Assembly (NCBI RefSeq): GCF_030052815.1 | Contig: NC_079498.1 | Coordinates: 73,518,992-73,582,991 of the forward strand | From: Hevea brasiliensis | Lineage: Eukaryota > Streptophyta > Magnoliopsida > Malpighiales > Euphorbiaceae | Direction: 5' to 3' | DNA: 64,000 nt | Shown here: piece after piece, positions 1-12,170 of the stretch | Layout: every line of letters begins with the position of its first letter | Numbering within the stretch: position 1 is the stretch's first letter | Program-made: the position numbers and the translations under genes | The notes under the pieces: generated by a model | The model's input: only the letters and a program-made list of their open reading frames with translations | Told to the model about the DNA's origin: nothing | Databases searched by the model: none

Positions 1-470
1 TGTTAGAATTCAATTTGAGAATCGGATAAGAACTCTCCTCCAATCTCTTTTAGATATTTATTAGAATTTTTTGGATTGAGAATCAGATAAGAACTTCCCT
101 CCGATCTCTTTTAGATACTTATTAAAATTTTGGATTGAGAATCGGATAAGAACTCTCCTCCGATCTCTTTTAAATATTTGTTAAAATTTTGGTTGTGAAT
201 CGGATAAGAACTCTCCTCCAATCTCTTTTAAATATTTGTTAAAATTTTGGTTGAGAATCAGATAAGAACTCTCCTCTGATCTCTTTTAAATATTTGTTAA
301 AATTTTGGTTGAGAATCGGATAAGAACTCTCCTCCGATCTCTTTTAAATATTTGTTAAAATTTTGGTTGAGAATCGGATAAGAACTCTCCTCCGATCTCT
401 TTTAGATACTTATTGGGGTTTTTATTGAGAATCGAATAAGAACTCTCCTCCGATCTCTTTTGCTTGAATG
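1..470. repeat. 58-bp minisatellite, about 8 copies, continuing left of the window
   Basis: Copies begin with GAATCGGATAAG at 19, 80, 139, 197, 255, 313, 371 and 429. The period is exactly 58 bp from 139 on and 59-61 bp in the first two copies. Each unit contains CTCCTCCGATCTCTTTT followed by an AT-rich spacer. A diverged partial copy follows near 470. The 'gatcgg' vocabulary matches the HE sequence elsewhere (6959-8738, 12608-12941, 25111-25344), so the array probably belongs to HE. Confidence 0.9.
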
Positions 471-2673
471 GGAGTCGGATAAGGATTTTTTCGACCTCTT
501 AAAATTTGATTACAGCTACGCATCATAAGAACCTAAGACTAAGGGTTCTGGCATCCGACGAAGCCAGGGACCCGAATGAGGCTTCTTTTAACTCATTGGT
601 ACCTCATGACTAGATAGGGGACATCAGACTGAATTTGACCGACCTCCTATGTAGTCGCCTTACTAATACCTTCCGACAGGCAATATTTGCTTTATTTCAT
701 TTGCTAATCTAAAACTCAATTTTATTCCGACACTCCACCTTACCCAGTCATCTTCTCGAGCTAGTCTAGTGGTTCGACTTCATAACTCTTTGATTTATTA
801 TCCGAACATTTATTAAAAAAACTCTTATGTCAAGATACTGCTACCAACACTTTATCAAACTACCTATACGTTACCTGTAACCTGAACACCCGAATTGGGA
901 GATAAATAAAGACCAAGAATAAATAAATGACATGAACTGTTGCATCAAAAGATAAACTCATGAGAATAACCATCTACGTGGGACCTTCTGACACAAGACA
1001 AACTTTAACGAAAATTACGTGCATAAATAAAAAGAAAATAAAGATGAACATTGGATAAGGCAACGGTTCAAACACTCACCTACAGGAAGTTGAACTTATT
1101 GGACTAACTATGGAGTCACGAATGTTGCAGAGTTTCGAGCTAACAGTCTGGGGACTAATGCTTGCCTAGAAATGATGAATGCCTAGTTAGCATATAATCG
1201 AACCAGGATGATAATTAATGAGATTGAACTCAGAAAATAAAAGTGGATATAAAGGTGGTGAAAACAGAACTGAAACTTAAGAAAGGGTATCACAGAGCAA
1301 TGAACAAACTGAAAATCAGGAGTTCCAGTGTCCAACACTTCTTCAGAGAAAATACTTGAGAAAACTGGTTTCTAAAGTCTTTCTAGCTTAAAAATAGCAG
1401 AGTAGTGAAACTGAATTAATTTTCAGAGCCTTTCCACTATAATTACCACCCTTTTCTTCGTGTTCTTTCTTGAACAGTTTTCATGCAGGTATTTATAGGG
1501 ACCGGGTGCTCCCCATGAAGGGTCAGGATTCATTTTGAGGGAGATGGAAGGTTTGGATTTTGAAGGATATGATCGGACGCTTGGGAATTAAAGAGAATCA
1601 GAATGAATGGCTGAGATCCTTTTCAGAAATTTTTGTCCTTTTTTCTCTTCTAATCTGACGGCTCAAATTTTCTTGTCCAGGGCGATCCAAGGGCTGGGAA
1701 TAAAAGGCGCAGGTCTTGTCGTCTTCTTCTTTGATCCAAGGGCCCCGGGCTCGCCCTTACAAGTAAGATCAACTGTGGAGATTGGGATGTACAGTACTGT
1801 CATGACATACTCTGGCACCTGTCAGTATTATGGGCGATTCTGAGGCATGCGGTGGAGATTTCGTCTGCAATGCTTTAACTACCTCGGCTCTGATTATGAC
1901 GACAGTTAGCGGAAGTTGTCTTATTCTTTTTGTTTTTCGACCTCCCCTCCCTTTCGATCTTTCTAACATGATCCTTTTCCGATCTCTCATGCCGGGCTCC
2001 CCTCTTCCGACCTCTCCTACTCCGGTCTTCTCCTTTATCCGGTCTGGTTCAGTCAAAGCATTTATTCCTTCGATTTTCGAGGCATCCACTTCGTTTTCTG
2101 CTCGCAATAAATGCTCAAATGTTCCCTATATATATACCTTCAATGGGAAACCACTCCGCATTTGATTTTCCCCTCTTCCCTTCTCACATTTCCTGTTCTA
2201 ACCGCTTCGGCAGTAATCCCGGCCATGATAGTTGCTTTTGATCTTTTTTCGATTGTCCTCTTTATTCCTCAACTGAAAATTTACGATCCCGATGATCGGA
2301 GAATTATGATAACCTCATTTGATGACAGTGAGAGAACCGGACTAATTCGCTAACCTAGATCGAGGACCTCGATCGTGTCGATCTTGAATCATTCGACCGA
2401 TATAGTCAGTGAACTGATTTCGGATGAGAAGACTGCTAATATTCCCCTTAACATCTGTGACTGCCCCTTGAAGTTCATTTGGCTCCTTACCACATTTGGG
2501 CGTCCTGACTACAGCTCGGTTCTGGTCGATGATGGTGGAGATGACTCTCCATCCTCATGAGAGTCATAATCGCCCCATCTGAGCTGTACATCTATCCGTT
2601 GTCTATGGCTAGACAAATCTTTTAATTCAGCCACGAGACTAGGCTTTGACATACGCCTTTATTAGATAGGATG
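471..2673. other. Non-coding HE-like sequence without a supportable gene
   Basis: Several short open frames occur (for example 1830-2165 and 2111-2353), but none shows a recognisable domain, and they overlap on both strands. A minus-strand TATA-like site (TATAAATA, complement of 1490-1497) sits in a GC-richer stretch and could drive leftward transcription, but no minus-strand product is recognisable. From about 1860 the text is rich in 'cgatct' and 'gacctc' words like the rest of HE. It may be untranslated or LTR sequence of HE; I could not find its termini. Confidence 0.4.
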
Positions 2674-2869
2674 TTCTACCGATCTCTAAAGATCGCCCCT
2701 ATGATGTAATCAGACTTTTAATGTAATCCGATCTCTAGAGATCGCCCAAATGATGTAATCTGACCTTTAATGTAATCCGATCTCTAGAGATTGCCCAAAT
2801 GATGTAATCCGACTTTTAATGTAATCCGATCTCTAGAGATCGCCCAAATGATGTAATCTGACCTTTCGG
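2674..2869. repeat. 49-bp tandem array, 4 copies, with an internal palindrome
   Basis: Full units start at 2723, 2772 and 2821 (spacing exactly 49 bp), with a more diverged copy from about 2674. Each unit contains GTAATCCGATCTCTAGAGAT and ends in TCTGACCTTTAAT or a variant. The perfect 14-bp palindrome GATCTCTAGAGATC is present in the 2723 and 2821 copies; the 2772 copy has one change. The array ends about 65 bp before the solo LTR insertion. Confidence 0.88.
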
Positions 2870-2936
2870 AAATGAAGTTTTATTTTGACAACTATCATTT
2901 TTATTATTATTGCATTGATTATTTTCCGATCTCTGA

Positions 2937-5900
2937 TGTAACACCCCTAAGTTCGGTAGTGCGTTCTACTGCTCCGGTGACCAATGTTGTCCGGACAGCT
3001 AGGATGCCTAGAACTACACTTCAATATGAATGAGGAGACATAAATAATGAAATACAAGAAAAGAAAATACAAGAAAAACAAAGGAAAAATCATAGCAAAG
3101 AAATGTAACCAAGTTAAGCGAGTCGAAAACCCTAGCGATGGGTGACCGCACCGGGAAGTCACGGCGTGGACCGTTGACTAGTACAGATTTGCGGGAACCC
3201 TGGAAAACATTTTAGGACTTAAATAGACCCTTGTTGAAGAATAAATATCATTAGAAATATCAAAGAAAAATTAAATAATTAGTACAAAGAAAAGTGAGAA
3301 ATCGAAAAATAGACAAAACCCGGTATTACCGAAAAATCGGGAATGCAACCCGAACAGGGGCATTATGGTCATTTGACATCGCGAATTGTCTTTTGACCTA
3401 AATTTCCATTAAAAATAAATAATATTACACTTAGAAAATAAAATGAAAAATTAGTTTAGTGGTACCTAAAGTAAATAGCAAAAATGAAGGGTTTAATGTG
3501 GAATAAGTGGAAATTCAACATATTATATGATTTAAAGTAAGTAAGTGGACCACTAAGAATCATAAAATGAATTAAAAATAAGCATAAGTGTGCAGATTGC
3601 TCCACTAAAAGATCATCTTCAACATTGAAACCTCCATTTGCCGTGAATGAAAAACTCCCCAAAATCCTCCATGGCCATTTTTCAATCAAGCTCCATGCAC
3701 TCCTCCATTTCAACTCCAATCACCTAGGGTTCTTTATTAAAGTTTGTCTACTCATCACAAGGAAGAGTTTGATACCAAATTTGAGAAGTTTAAGCAAGGT
3801 TTAACAAGCTCCAACCATAAGGTAAGTTAGCATTTTTGAAGATTTTTTTGATAAACTTTGTATACATGTTATGGGTGTTGGTTTTGTGAAGGAAATTTTT
3901 TAGTTTGAACAGTATTGAGATATCCATTTTTGGGCAGCCATGTAATCATGTATTGATGAAGTATTTGTACATATAATTGATGAGAATTATGTTAGTTATG
4001 ATGATTTAATAAACCTAGTGAATTACTTCATATTTATATGGTGATTTTTGGCACTTGGATGGGAATTGATGAATTGTAGGACAATTTGGTGTTGAAGAAG
4101 ATTTTCGGCAGCTTGGGGACACTTGAATAAATGTATGTATTCATGGAAGTGTTGGCAGAATATTGACATAGAAGGATTGATGGATATGTATATGAACTTG
4201 TTGTGTAAAGTATATGCAAAAATTTGTAATGGTTAGGCGTGTATGTGATTGTACTTAGAACTTGTAAATTGAGTGTTAATTGGTGTATTGAGGATAATTG
4301 TAATCTGCCCAAAATGATGTTAATGTAAAGGGGAATGTGGTTTTGGTAATGTACCAAAACAGATTTGGTAGGGAAGTAAACATATTGCAAAGTAAATGTG
4401 TGTGATTGATGTGTGTTAAGCAAAGTAACCAAGGGCAGTGTACATTTTAGCCAATAAGTTTAAATGTGTAACCTCAATTGGTATGAGACCAATTGGAGGT
4501 GGAACTAGGCACAAAATGTGCCAACTTTCATTGAGAAAACATACCAAAATTCTGCTTGCAAGGTGACCTAAGAAAATGACCAATTCGGATTAGGTGCAAT
4601 TAGGACCTGAAAAATGACCAATTGGGCAGCAGTGAGTATTTAGGCTATAACTCACTCAAAACAGGTCCAATTGACCTGAAATTTTAACCATGAATAGCTA
4701 AGACCCATACCTACAAGTCTTATGAAGACACCAAATCCCAGAAATGACCATAAGCAAGTCAAAAAGCTTGCATAAGTTCGGGTCCAAAAACTGGCCGAAC
4801 CAGAGTTGACCAAATTGACCTAAAATTGACTTAATTTGATGCCATTTGACTAGCAATAGTATAATGACCATAACTTGGTCTACTTAACTCGGATTGACCT
4901 GAAATTTTGCCCCGCGTGCAATAAGACATAGATCTACAAGTTTGTAGTTTTGACCGAAACCCGAAAACTGAGGGAACTAGGTCGTCCGGCTAGGTCAAAC
5001 TAGTATCCCGGAATCCAGCAAGTTGCATTAAAATGCACTAAATAAGGAAACGAGTTTGGTAAAACGTACCAACCCTAAAACCCTATCAAATATGACATAT
5101 TAATAACGTTAAGACCTAATTTATCTAGAAAACATCGAGGGTCGGTATATTAGGTGATTAAGCAAATAAAGGTATTCAGTGAATAATTGAGTTCAGTGAA
5201 TTACTTATCGAACATTATCGTTAGAGACAATTTAATTTAGTACTGAAACACTTCAAATTGTGTTTCTCAGTTAACAAGGACTCAGCAAAAGGGAAAGAAA
5301 TACTGAGTCAGGACCAGGAGACAAATATCAGAGGTTTGTGCACAACTAGTTTTTAACTGATTTTGTTTTGAATATTTCATATGATTAAATGACATATTTT
5401 TCTTATGTATTATGTTTAACAAGCATTGGATTTAATTCAATGATTATTGAAAATTGTTATAGTATGTATGAATTCAGCTTTGTGAAATGGTATTTCCACA
5501 AGTATTAAGCATTGTTATGGATTGAACAAATTATGTTTTGGAAAATTGTGATAGAACATGTTTTGAATTGTGATGGTAATTTTCATGGAAAAATGCAAAT
5601 TTATGATTTGAATTGTGATGAGTATAAAAATTTTTGGATATTAGAATTGACTTTGAATCGAATTATATTGTGATTTATGCTCACTAAATGGATTGTAATA
5701 TTGTTTTATATCTCACTATAGATGCTTAACTAGGTTATTACCCGTCTCTCTCATTTGTTGAGAAGACAATGGAGTTAGTTGTGTTTTGATTACCATGGTA
5801 CGTGCACAGGCTTAGATTTTCCTCTGATTTGAGGTTAGATCTAAGTTTATTTTATCGTTATGGCCCTTGCGGAAGATTCATTATTGTGATGGTACTGTGC

Positions 5901-6958
5901 ACGATGATTCGACCTCCCCGACCACAGGGAGTTAGAATCTGATTCGACCTCCCCGACCATAAGGAGTTAGAATCACATCGAATATGGCCCTTTCGGATTA
6001 GTCTTGCATATTAGTGAGATAAAGATTGATTTTTGAGATACAGAAAGGCTTTTGAATGGTAAGAATTTGTGATTTCAATTATGGGTTATGTATAATTGAT
6101 TTTGTTGGAATTACTTAAATGGTTAGTCATGATTTGATAAATTGAATTTTGTGATCAAAGTCATTTATATAAATGATTTACATTATTGGCAACGAATATT
6201 TTGAGTTTTGAAATTTGATGAGTATTCAGATTCCCAATTTATTTACTGTAAATTTTATCAATGTATATTGTACTATGTTTTAAATTATAGTTGTGCACCA
6301 CTGAGTTCACCACTCAGTGATAGCTTTGTATGCTGTCGCAGGTAAGAAGAGCATAGAGCAGTAAGTAAATTTCCTTGAAGATATATTCAGATCAGCTCCA
6401 GGTATATCATAGGTATACCCATGTACATAAGTTTTGATGTATGCATGTAATAATATGTATGTAAATTATTTGAGCAGTTGTATAGAAACTCTTGTAAAAT
6501 ATTTTGGTTTGTAATTAAATGTACATTATTGTAAACGTAAATTTGAGATTTCATTTACTTGAATAGTTTTGTATTATATTTCTTGTATCTCAGTCTTTGA
6601 AAAATCACTGCGGATTTGAGTTGAGAAAAATGTTGTGTTGAGAAAAATGTTGGAGTTGAGATTTGCAAATACATATTGAAGTGCTTTCTGAGTTTTTTCA
6701 AGAAGCTGTTGTATCCAAAATACAGAGGGCACTCTGCCAAAATTTTCTGAAATTCCAAATAATTCAAATGTGTCAATTCTATCACTTGATTCAAAAAGGT
6801 TTTAACACTGTAAATAGTGCTCACCATCAGAAAAGAAGTAAGAAAAGTTTTGAAAATCCCTTGTAGTGTATTTAATGGGTTATCAGTAGACGGAGTTGGT
6901 AATTCATTAGGTATACTACGGGATCATGTTATGCCTTACAGAGGGGTAGGGTGTGACA
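2937..6958 (+). mobile_element. Solo LTR, B-type Ty3/gypsy, about 4.0 kb, TSD TCTGA
   Basis: The sequence begins TGTAACACCC and ends GGTGTGACA. TCTGA lies directly on both sides (2932-2936 and 6959-6963), so this is a solo LTR left by LTR-LTR recombination. No coding sequence lies inside. Its right half matches the fragment at 35823-37924, the reverse complement of 61260-64000, and the right part of the B1 LTRs. It holds a consensus-like splice donor AAG/GTAAGTTAG at 3821, a candidate 63-nt exon at 5271-5333, and the conserved stem-loop pair at 6301-6339. Open frames inside, such as 4034-4432 on the minus strand, show no domain. Confidence 0.9.
6301..6341 (+). other. LTR stem-loop pair ending in a candidate splice acceptor
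   Basis: CTGAGT-TCACC-ACTCAG forms a 6-bp stem (6301-6317). It is followed by GTGATAGC...GCTGTCGC (6317-6339), an 8-bp stem with two wobble pairs, then AG at 6340-6341. The same layout with different arm sequences occurs in the other long LTRs. Confidence 0.6.
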
Positions 6959-7171
6959 TCTGATGTGTTTATCCGATCCGGCTCCTAACTGAACAGGCCT
7001 TGACCGATCTGCACTTCCAAACATTCGCCTTAATTCACCAATCTCTAACTAGCCTATCTCTCCTTATTATGGAATTTCTGGAATATTCATGGGACGTGTC
7101 AGAAAAAGCTGGCGAATCCCGATAACCGATGCGCTGCTTGGGACACCGTGAGCATTAAATGCTCAGACTAT

Positions 7172-7180
7172 TATAAATAG
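7172..7180 (+). promoter_or_regulatory. TATA box for the HE gag-like gene
   Basis: TATAAATAG lies 164 bp upstream of the ATG at 7336. The typical 30-bp spacing would place transcription start near 7205. The 6959-7335 stretch otherwise shows no gene. Confidence 0.6.
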
Positions 7181-7335
7181 GGGATGAGTCCGCCAGTTGT
7201 TCCCATATGTCATTTTCAGCCTTTAGCTAGCGATTCCAAAATCCTCTCGTTTTTTTCAAGTTCTTCCGACACCGATCACACTCCGGTAAGGGTTTTGATC
7301 TTTCTTTTAGTTTAAATTTCCTCTTTTCTTTGTAA

Positions 7336-8738
7336 ATGAGCGGCGCCGAGGGTCAGAGAGCGGCAAGCCGCCTTTCCGTTCAGGTCTCATGGTCGTCAGA
7401 TGAGGTAAAGGTAGTCGGAACAGGCGAGCGATCTGATCCCCCTAGGACCTCCATTCTAGCCCGCGGTCAAGCAGCGTCCTCAAGGCAAACACATTCTTCA
7501 GGGAGAGAAAACCTTCCCATGGACGAGCTACCATCAATCCTTCAAGAAACTGATCTGCAATCATTCAGCCAAGAGTATAACATTCAGCCCGATTCATACG
7601 AACTCATTAAGTGTCACGGTGATCTTCGAGCCGATCACTTCTTCGAGGAGAATGATATGATCATGGTATACGAAGAGCAACTAAAAGCCTGGCTACGGTT
7701 CCCTCTTAACGACTTCTTCAAGGAAGTTTTAAAATTTCACCAAGTGTGCATAGCCCAAGTTCACCCGAACTCATGGCGGATCCTAGTGGCCTTCAGAGGT
7801 CTTTGCCGAGCCAAAGGACTCAGTCCAACGGCGAAGGTATTCGCCGAGCTACATAGGCTAACTCGCCGAAAGGACGACGAGTACTGGTTCTTTCAGGCGA
7901 AGCCACATTGCGGGCTCTTTACCGATCTGCCCTCCTCCCTGAAGAATTGGAAGAATCGCTTTTTTATTCTGAGGAGCAAAATTCCGAATGGCTTTGAGAG
8001 TTTCCCACGTAGCTGGCTACACCAGGGCCCCTTACTTCCAAAGCGCATCACCTTGAATAGAGAAGAGGGCCTAATGGTGATGGAACTTAAAGATCAGGCG
8101 GCCAGACAAAAATTCTCTTGTTTAGATGCAGTGACAGCCGAACTGCATCATTGGACTATGCAACTAGTCACCGGCCAAGAACGCGGGCTTCAGCTCTCTG
8201 ACCTCAGCTTCGGTACTTTCTATATCTCTGATCTTTGGGCCTTAGCGATCTCACTAACCTTTTTTCTGTGCAGGTATGGCAAGCGGCGAGGCTTCTAAAG
8301 AGAGCCGGAAGCGGAAAAGAAAGGTCTCCCGTAAAGTGCGGGAGATGAAGCGGGCCGAGCTGCTTCAGACGCCCAGGCATGATCCTGGGGAAATGCAAGG
8401 AGTCTCGTCTCAACCCTCGGGATAGCCGATCCCCGACACAGAAGTGGTCCAGTCTCCTCCTCGTCAAGAAGAGCCGCCACCACCTCCTCCGGTTGCTTCG
8501 AGTGCGGAAGGGGGTCCTTCCCAACCACCTGTGAGGACCCTTTCCCGCAGCGCCCAAATCCTAATCCACTCACTGGAGAAGAACCGCACTGTTCGAGAGA
8601 ACCCAGGTTTTGCTAAGGTCTTGGGGTCCTCCATCTGTCTTCGGGAGGATCGGGATAGGCTAACCCCGAATAGCCTCGACGATATCCTTACACAAACTAT
8701 GAGCCTGAGCGTGGAGAGTCTGGTGAACCAATATATTA
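7336..8738 (+). pseudogene. HE gag-like protein, N-terminal part (putative gypsy type transposon family), two exons
   Basis: Exon 1 (7336-8212, 292 complete codons plus one base) encodes a protein resembling the plant 'putative gypsy type transposon' domain (PF04195, from memory). The signature is around residues 114-172: FPLNDFFKEVL, then HPNSW, then a conserved LCRAKG region. Exon 2 (from 8274) gives a basic lysine/arginine stretch like a nuclear signal, a proline run, then a helical region. A TAG at 8423 interrupts exon 2 and is explained by one CAG-to-TAG change. The frame runs up to 8738, where a solo LTR has landed, and resumes at 12171. The family is known only from plants and is thought to be a structural protein of non-autonomous gypsy elements; the exact role is unknown. 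No protease or RT lies nearby. Confidence 0.75.
8213..8273 (+). other. Predicted 61-bp phase-1 intron in the HE gag-like gene
   Basis: The donor is TTCG/GTACTTTC at 8213. A perfect plant branch-point word CTAAC lies at 8254-8258, then a T-rich tract and the acceptor TGTGCAG ending at 8273. Exon 1 ends one base into a codon and exon 2 starts with GT then ATG, so joining makes a Gly codon and keeps the frame. Without splicing the frame ends at 8298, before the basic and coiled-coil parts. Confidence 0.75.
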
Positions 8739-11700
8739 TGTAACACCCTCCCGGTAGCAACTCCGTACATTCTACTGTTCCGGTGACCGGTGTCGGTCCG
8801 GACAGCTAGAACGTTCGGAAAAATATTTAAACTTAAGTGAGGAACCATAATTAACTCAAATATTAATAAGAAAAATTTAGTAAAAATTTTAGAAATAAAA
8901 TACAACCAAGTTAAACGAGCCGGTGCCCAAGCGATGGGTAACCAGAGGAAAGTTGCGGTTCTCGCAACGAGGAGCCCTAGACCCGGGGAAAAATTCACAA
9001 AATAATTTTTGGGACTCCAGAGAATGGTCATTGAGGTTCCTATGGCATTAGAATGCCAAGAAAATATTTAGAAAAATTTTTCAATCGGTACAGACAATTT
9101 TGACCCGTTAAGCCAAACGGAGGGCATTTTGGTCATTTCGCCTTCAGAGGTGATTTTTGGCCGACTTGTCCAGTTGAGTAAATAATTATTATGACATAAA
9201 ATATGAATAAACATTGCTAAAAATTAAATTGGAAATGAGTAGAGGAAAGAAGAAAAGAAAATGAAAGAAAATGCTAATTATGACATCATATGATGTCATT
9301 TAAATTTCCTCCACCAATCACAATTTGTTAAACTTATTAAAAGAGATAAAAGAGACCAAAAATATAAAAAACCAATCTGCATCTTCAACCTTGGGCAGCC
9401 TAAAAAAACGTTGAGAGAGAGAGAGAGAAGAGGTTCCACCATTAACACTCCATTCAAGCTCCATTTCTCTCTTTGTTCCACCATAAAATCCCTTCTTCAC
9501 TTCATTAAAACTTGTCCACTCATCTTGGGGAAGTGTTTGGCAGCCAAGAAAAGGAAAGAAAGTGAAGTTAAGCTTGGGAAAAATCTGCCCTACAAGAGGT
9601 TAGTGCCTATTATGCATACATCTTTCTCTTTCCATGATTAGAGACCTAAAATAAGCAAGAATTTGTGAATTAAATGAATGGAATTCATGTATATGTATAC
9701 AATGAATTTTGGCAGCCCTATTGAAGGAACAATAATGGAGTGTTTTGATGGACTTAAAGTGGATTAGAGATTATGTTTAAACCATGTATGCATGTGGTTA
9801 GTGAATGAGTTAGTTAATTAAAGCATGTTGTGAAAACTCATATGGAACTAGGGTTTTGAGAAGTGAAAATTTGGCTTGGCTTAGGAAATTGTTAGAGAAC
9901 ATTTTGATGGTCAATTAGTGACCATTTTAGGTAAGTTGGCCATAAATTGGACTGAAATGTAGCATGGCAAAGTGAAGGAGCATGCTGCCTTGTGAGTGCA
10001 GCAGGGTGACTGAAATTTCAGTCCACTTGGACTGTCATATCTTTGGCTGTGTTGGTCCAATTGGTGTTTGGCCAATTGGACATGAAACTAGGCTTATAAT
10101 GGCACATTTTTGCTGAAGAAACTATGCCCAAAAGACCAAAGCAAGAGGACTAAAAGTTGGCCCCAATTCGGACACCCTGCAACAGCACCTGCAGAAATGA
10201 CTAAATGAATAGTAACTGTTCATTTGGCCATAACTCACTGTAGATTTGGTCAATTGACCTGAAATTTTTACAGCAACAAGCTAAGACATAGACAAACAAC
10301 TTTCATGAAGAAACCTACCCCAAATTATGACCAGAACCAAATCAAATCATTGAGCAAAGTGAAGTTTACTGTACTGAGATTTCCAGAATTTTCATTTGAG
10401 CAGTAATGTTTGGAGGACTATAACTCTCTCTAGAAAACTCAGATTTAGGCGATTCTTGAACCGATGGAAACCTAAGGCATAGTAGAACATTTCATATGAA
10501 GAAAGTTAGACCAAATTATGAACTTAACTAGATCAAATTACTGACCAAAGTTGGACCAAAAATCTGCCAGACCCAAAATCTCAGCATGAACAATGCACGT
10601 GAACAGTAAACTTATTTTGGCCATAACTTGAGCTACAAAACTCCAAATGGAGTGATTCAAAAAAAGAAATTCAACTAGACAAAATAAGGAACATTTTCTA
10701 TGAAGGAAGTTTTGTCAAATTCCAACAGTAGATTGACCAATAGAACAGTGCAACTTTGGAGCACCAAAACCGAAAATTGGCAATTTTGCCAAAATGACCT
10801 AAGCTTTGAGAAAGTGACCAAAACCAACAAGTTTTAAATGTAAAATGTGGTACATTGGGAGTGTTAAAACCAATGCACCTATGATCTATGCAAAAGTCAA
10901 CTTTTTGTTGACTATTGAAGTGAATAGTGACATAAAAACTTGAAATTCAAAAATTGAAGAATTCAAAAGTATCAAATGCCCTAGTAGGCCTAATGTGATT
11001 GGTTTGGATAGGTTGGCATGACAATAGGGTTCTGATAGCAGTACTGCGTATGATGTATGGCTTCATTGCCATTCTGTGATGTGATAGCCTATGGCTATAC
11101 TGATTATGATGTTTTACTTGGCTTTATGCCTTATTGCTTATATGGCTTATTAGCCATTCTGTTTGCACACCGGGAGACACATTGTGACCGATGGTGTGAT
11201 GGCCCGAGGTACCTGGTACCCAGTGCTAGTTTACCCGTTTATCCAGTCCGGTCAATTTGTATAGGTTACTTGGGCATGGAAAAGTATAACTGTAATTGAA
11301 CTGATTATTAAAGAAAATACGAAAATTAAATATCAGGAATGATTACGATAGAATACAAAGAAACTCAAGATCATGAAGAAAATAATTAAAAAAATGCATG
11401 AAGAAGTTAATATCATAAAATGTAATTAGCCCTCGACTAAACATTAAGTTGGTAATTATTCATTTATTATGAACACAATCGCAAGGAAATTATTATTTTT
11501 ATTTGCATATTATATTTTCTTGTATTATTGGCACCACTAAGCTTTATGCTTAGAGCGTCGCTTTTGCAACGCGTAGGTACTGAAGATTTGGACAAAGGGC
11601 CCAGTAGACTACGGATTCGATAAGGCAGTTCACAGTTATGCATAGTGTCTGTGTCACCTCACTGTCTGCAGTGCATTGGTAGGACGCTAGATGTCATTTT

Positions 11701-12165
11701 GGTATTTTGTAATTGATTTTATTTTCTCATATGTATTTGAAACTTATGTAATGTATTTTGATATTCATGTAAATAATGAAAAGTGTGGTTGTAAATGGAA
11801 AAGTGAATGTTTATCTATGATTTATGCATGGTATCATATGAGATGGATGAATGAGAACTGAGATTGAACATTGTTGAGAATTTGATAAATGGAGTTGAGA
11901 TGATGGAAAATGAATATAGGAAGTGTTTTTCACAGGTCTCGAAGAACTGTTTTCTCCATTTTTAGCTGGTACTCCGCCGGATTTTCTTTAAAATTTTCGG
12001 AACCTCAAATAAATAGCAATTTCGATAAATGGCTTAAAATGAATTATATTTCCCAAGTTATATTCAAAACTATAATAAAAATGAATTAAGATAAAATAGA
12101 GTGCTCCGGCACACTGAGTGGCATAACTTGCTCGGCTACACTGTAGTCGGGTAAGGGGTGTCACA
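8739..12165 (+). mobile_element. Solo LTR, A-type Ty3/gypsy, 3.4 kb, TSD TATTA, inside the HE gene
   Basis: The LTR begins TGTAACACCCTCC and ends GGGGTGTCACA. TATTA precedes it at 8734-8738 and follows it at 12166-12170. No internal domain remains. Inside are a perfect 20-bp palindrome (9280-9299) centred on TGACATCAT/ATGATGTCA, a GA run near 9414, a candidate donor AG/GTTAGTG at 9599, the stem-loop CTAAGC-TTTAT-GCTTAG (11537-11553), and a near-terminal hairpin CTAC-ACT-GTAG (12136-12146). The stretch 10400-10830 is strikingly similar to 14620-15050 in the B1 LTR. Confidence 0.92.
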
Positions 12166-12170
12166 TATTA

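Noticed and set aside
1..470. CRISPR-like look of regularly spaced repeats
   Set aside because: The units are contiguous with near-identical spacers, and the sequence is plant transposon DNA; it is a minisatellite.
1607..2560. Overlapping short open frames that might be genes
   Set aside because: They lie on both strands, have no recognisable domain or conserved start context, and read as translated low-complexity non-coding DNA.
4034..4432. 132-codon minus-strand frame inside a solo LTR
   Set aside because: Its composition reflects AT-rich LTR sequence and the frame is not kept in the other B-type LTRs.
7260..7320. 5' untranslated intron in HE (GTAAGG to TTTTAG)
   Set aside because: The span would be about 28 bp, too short for a plant intron.
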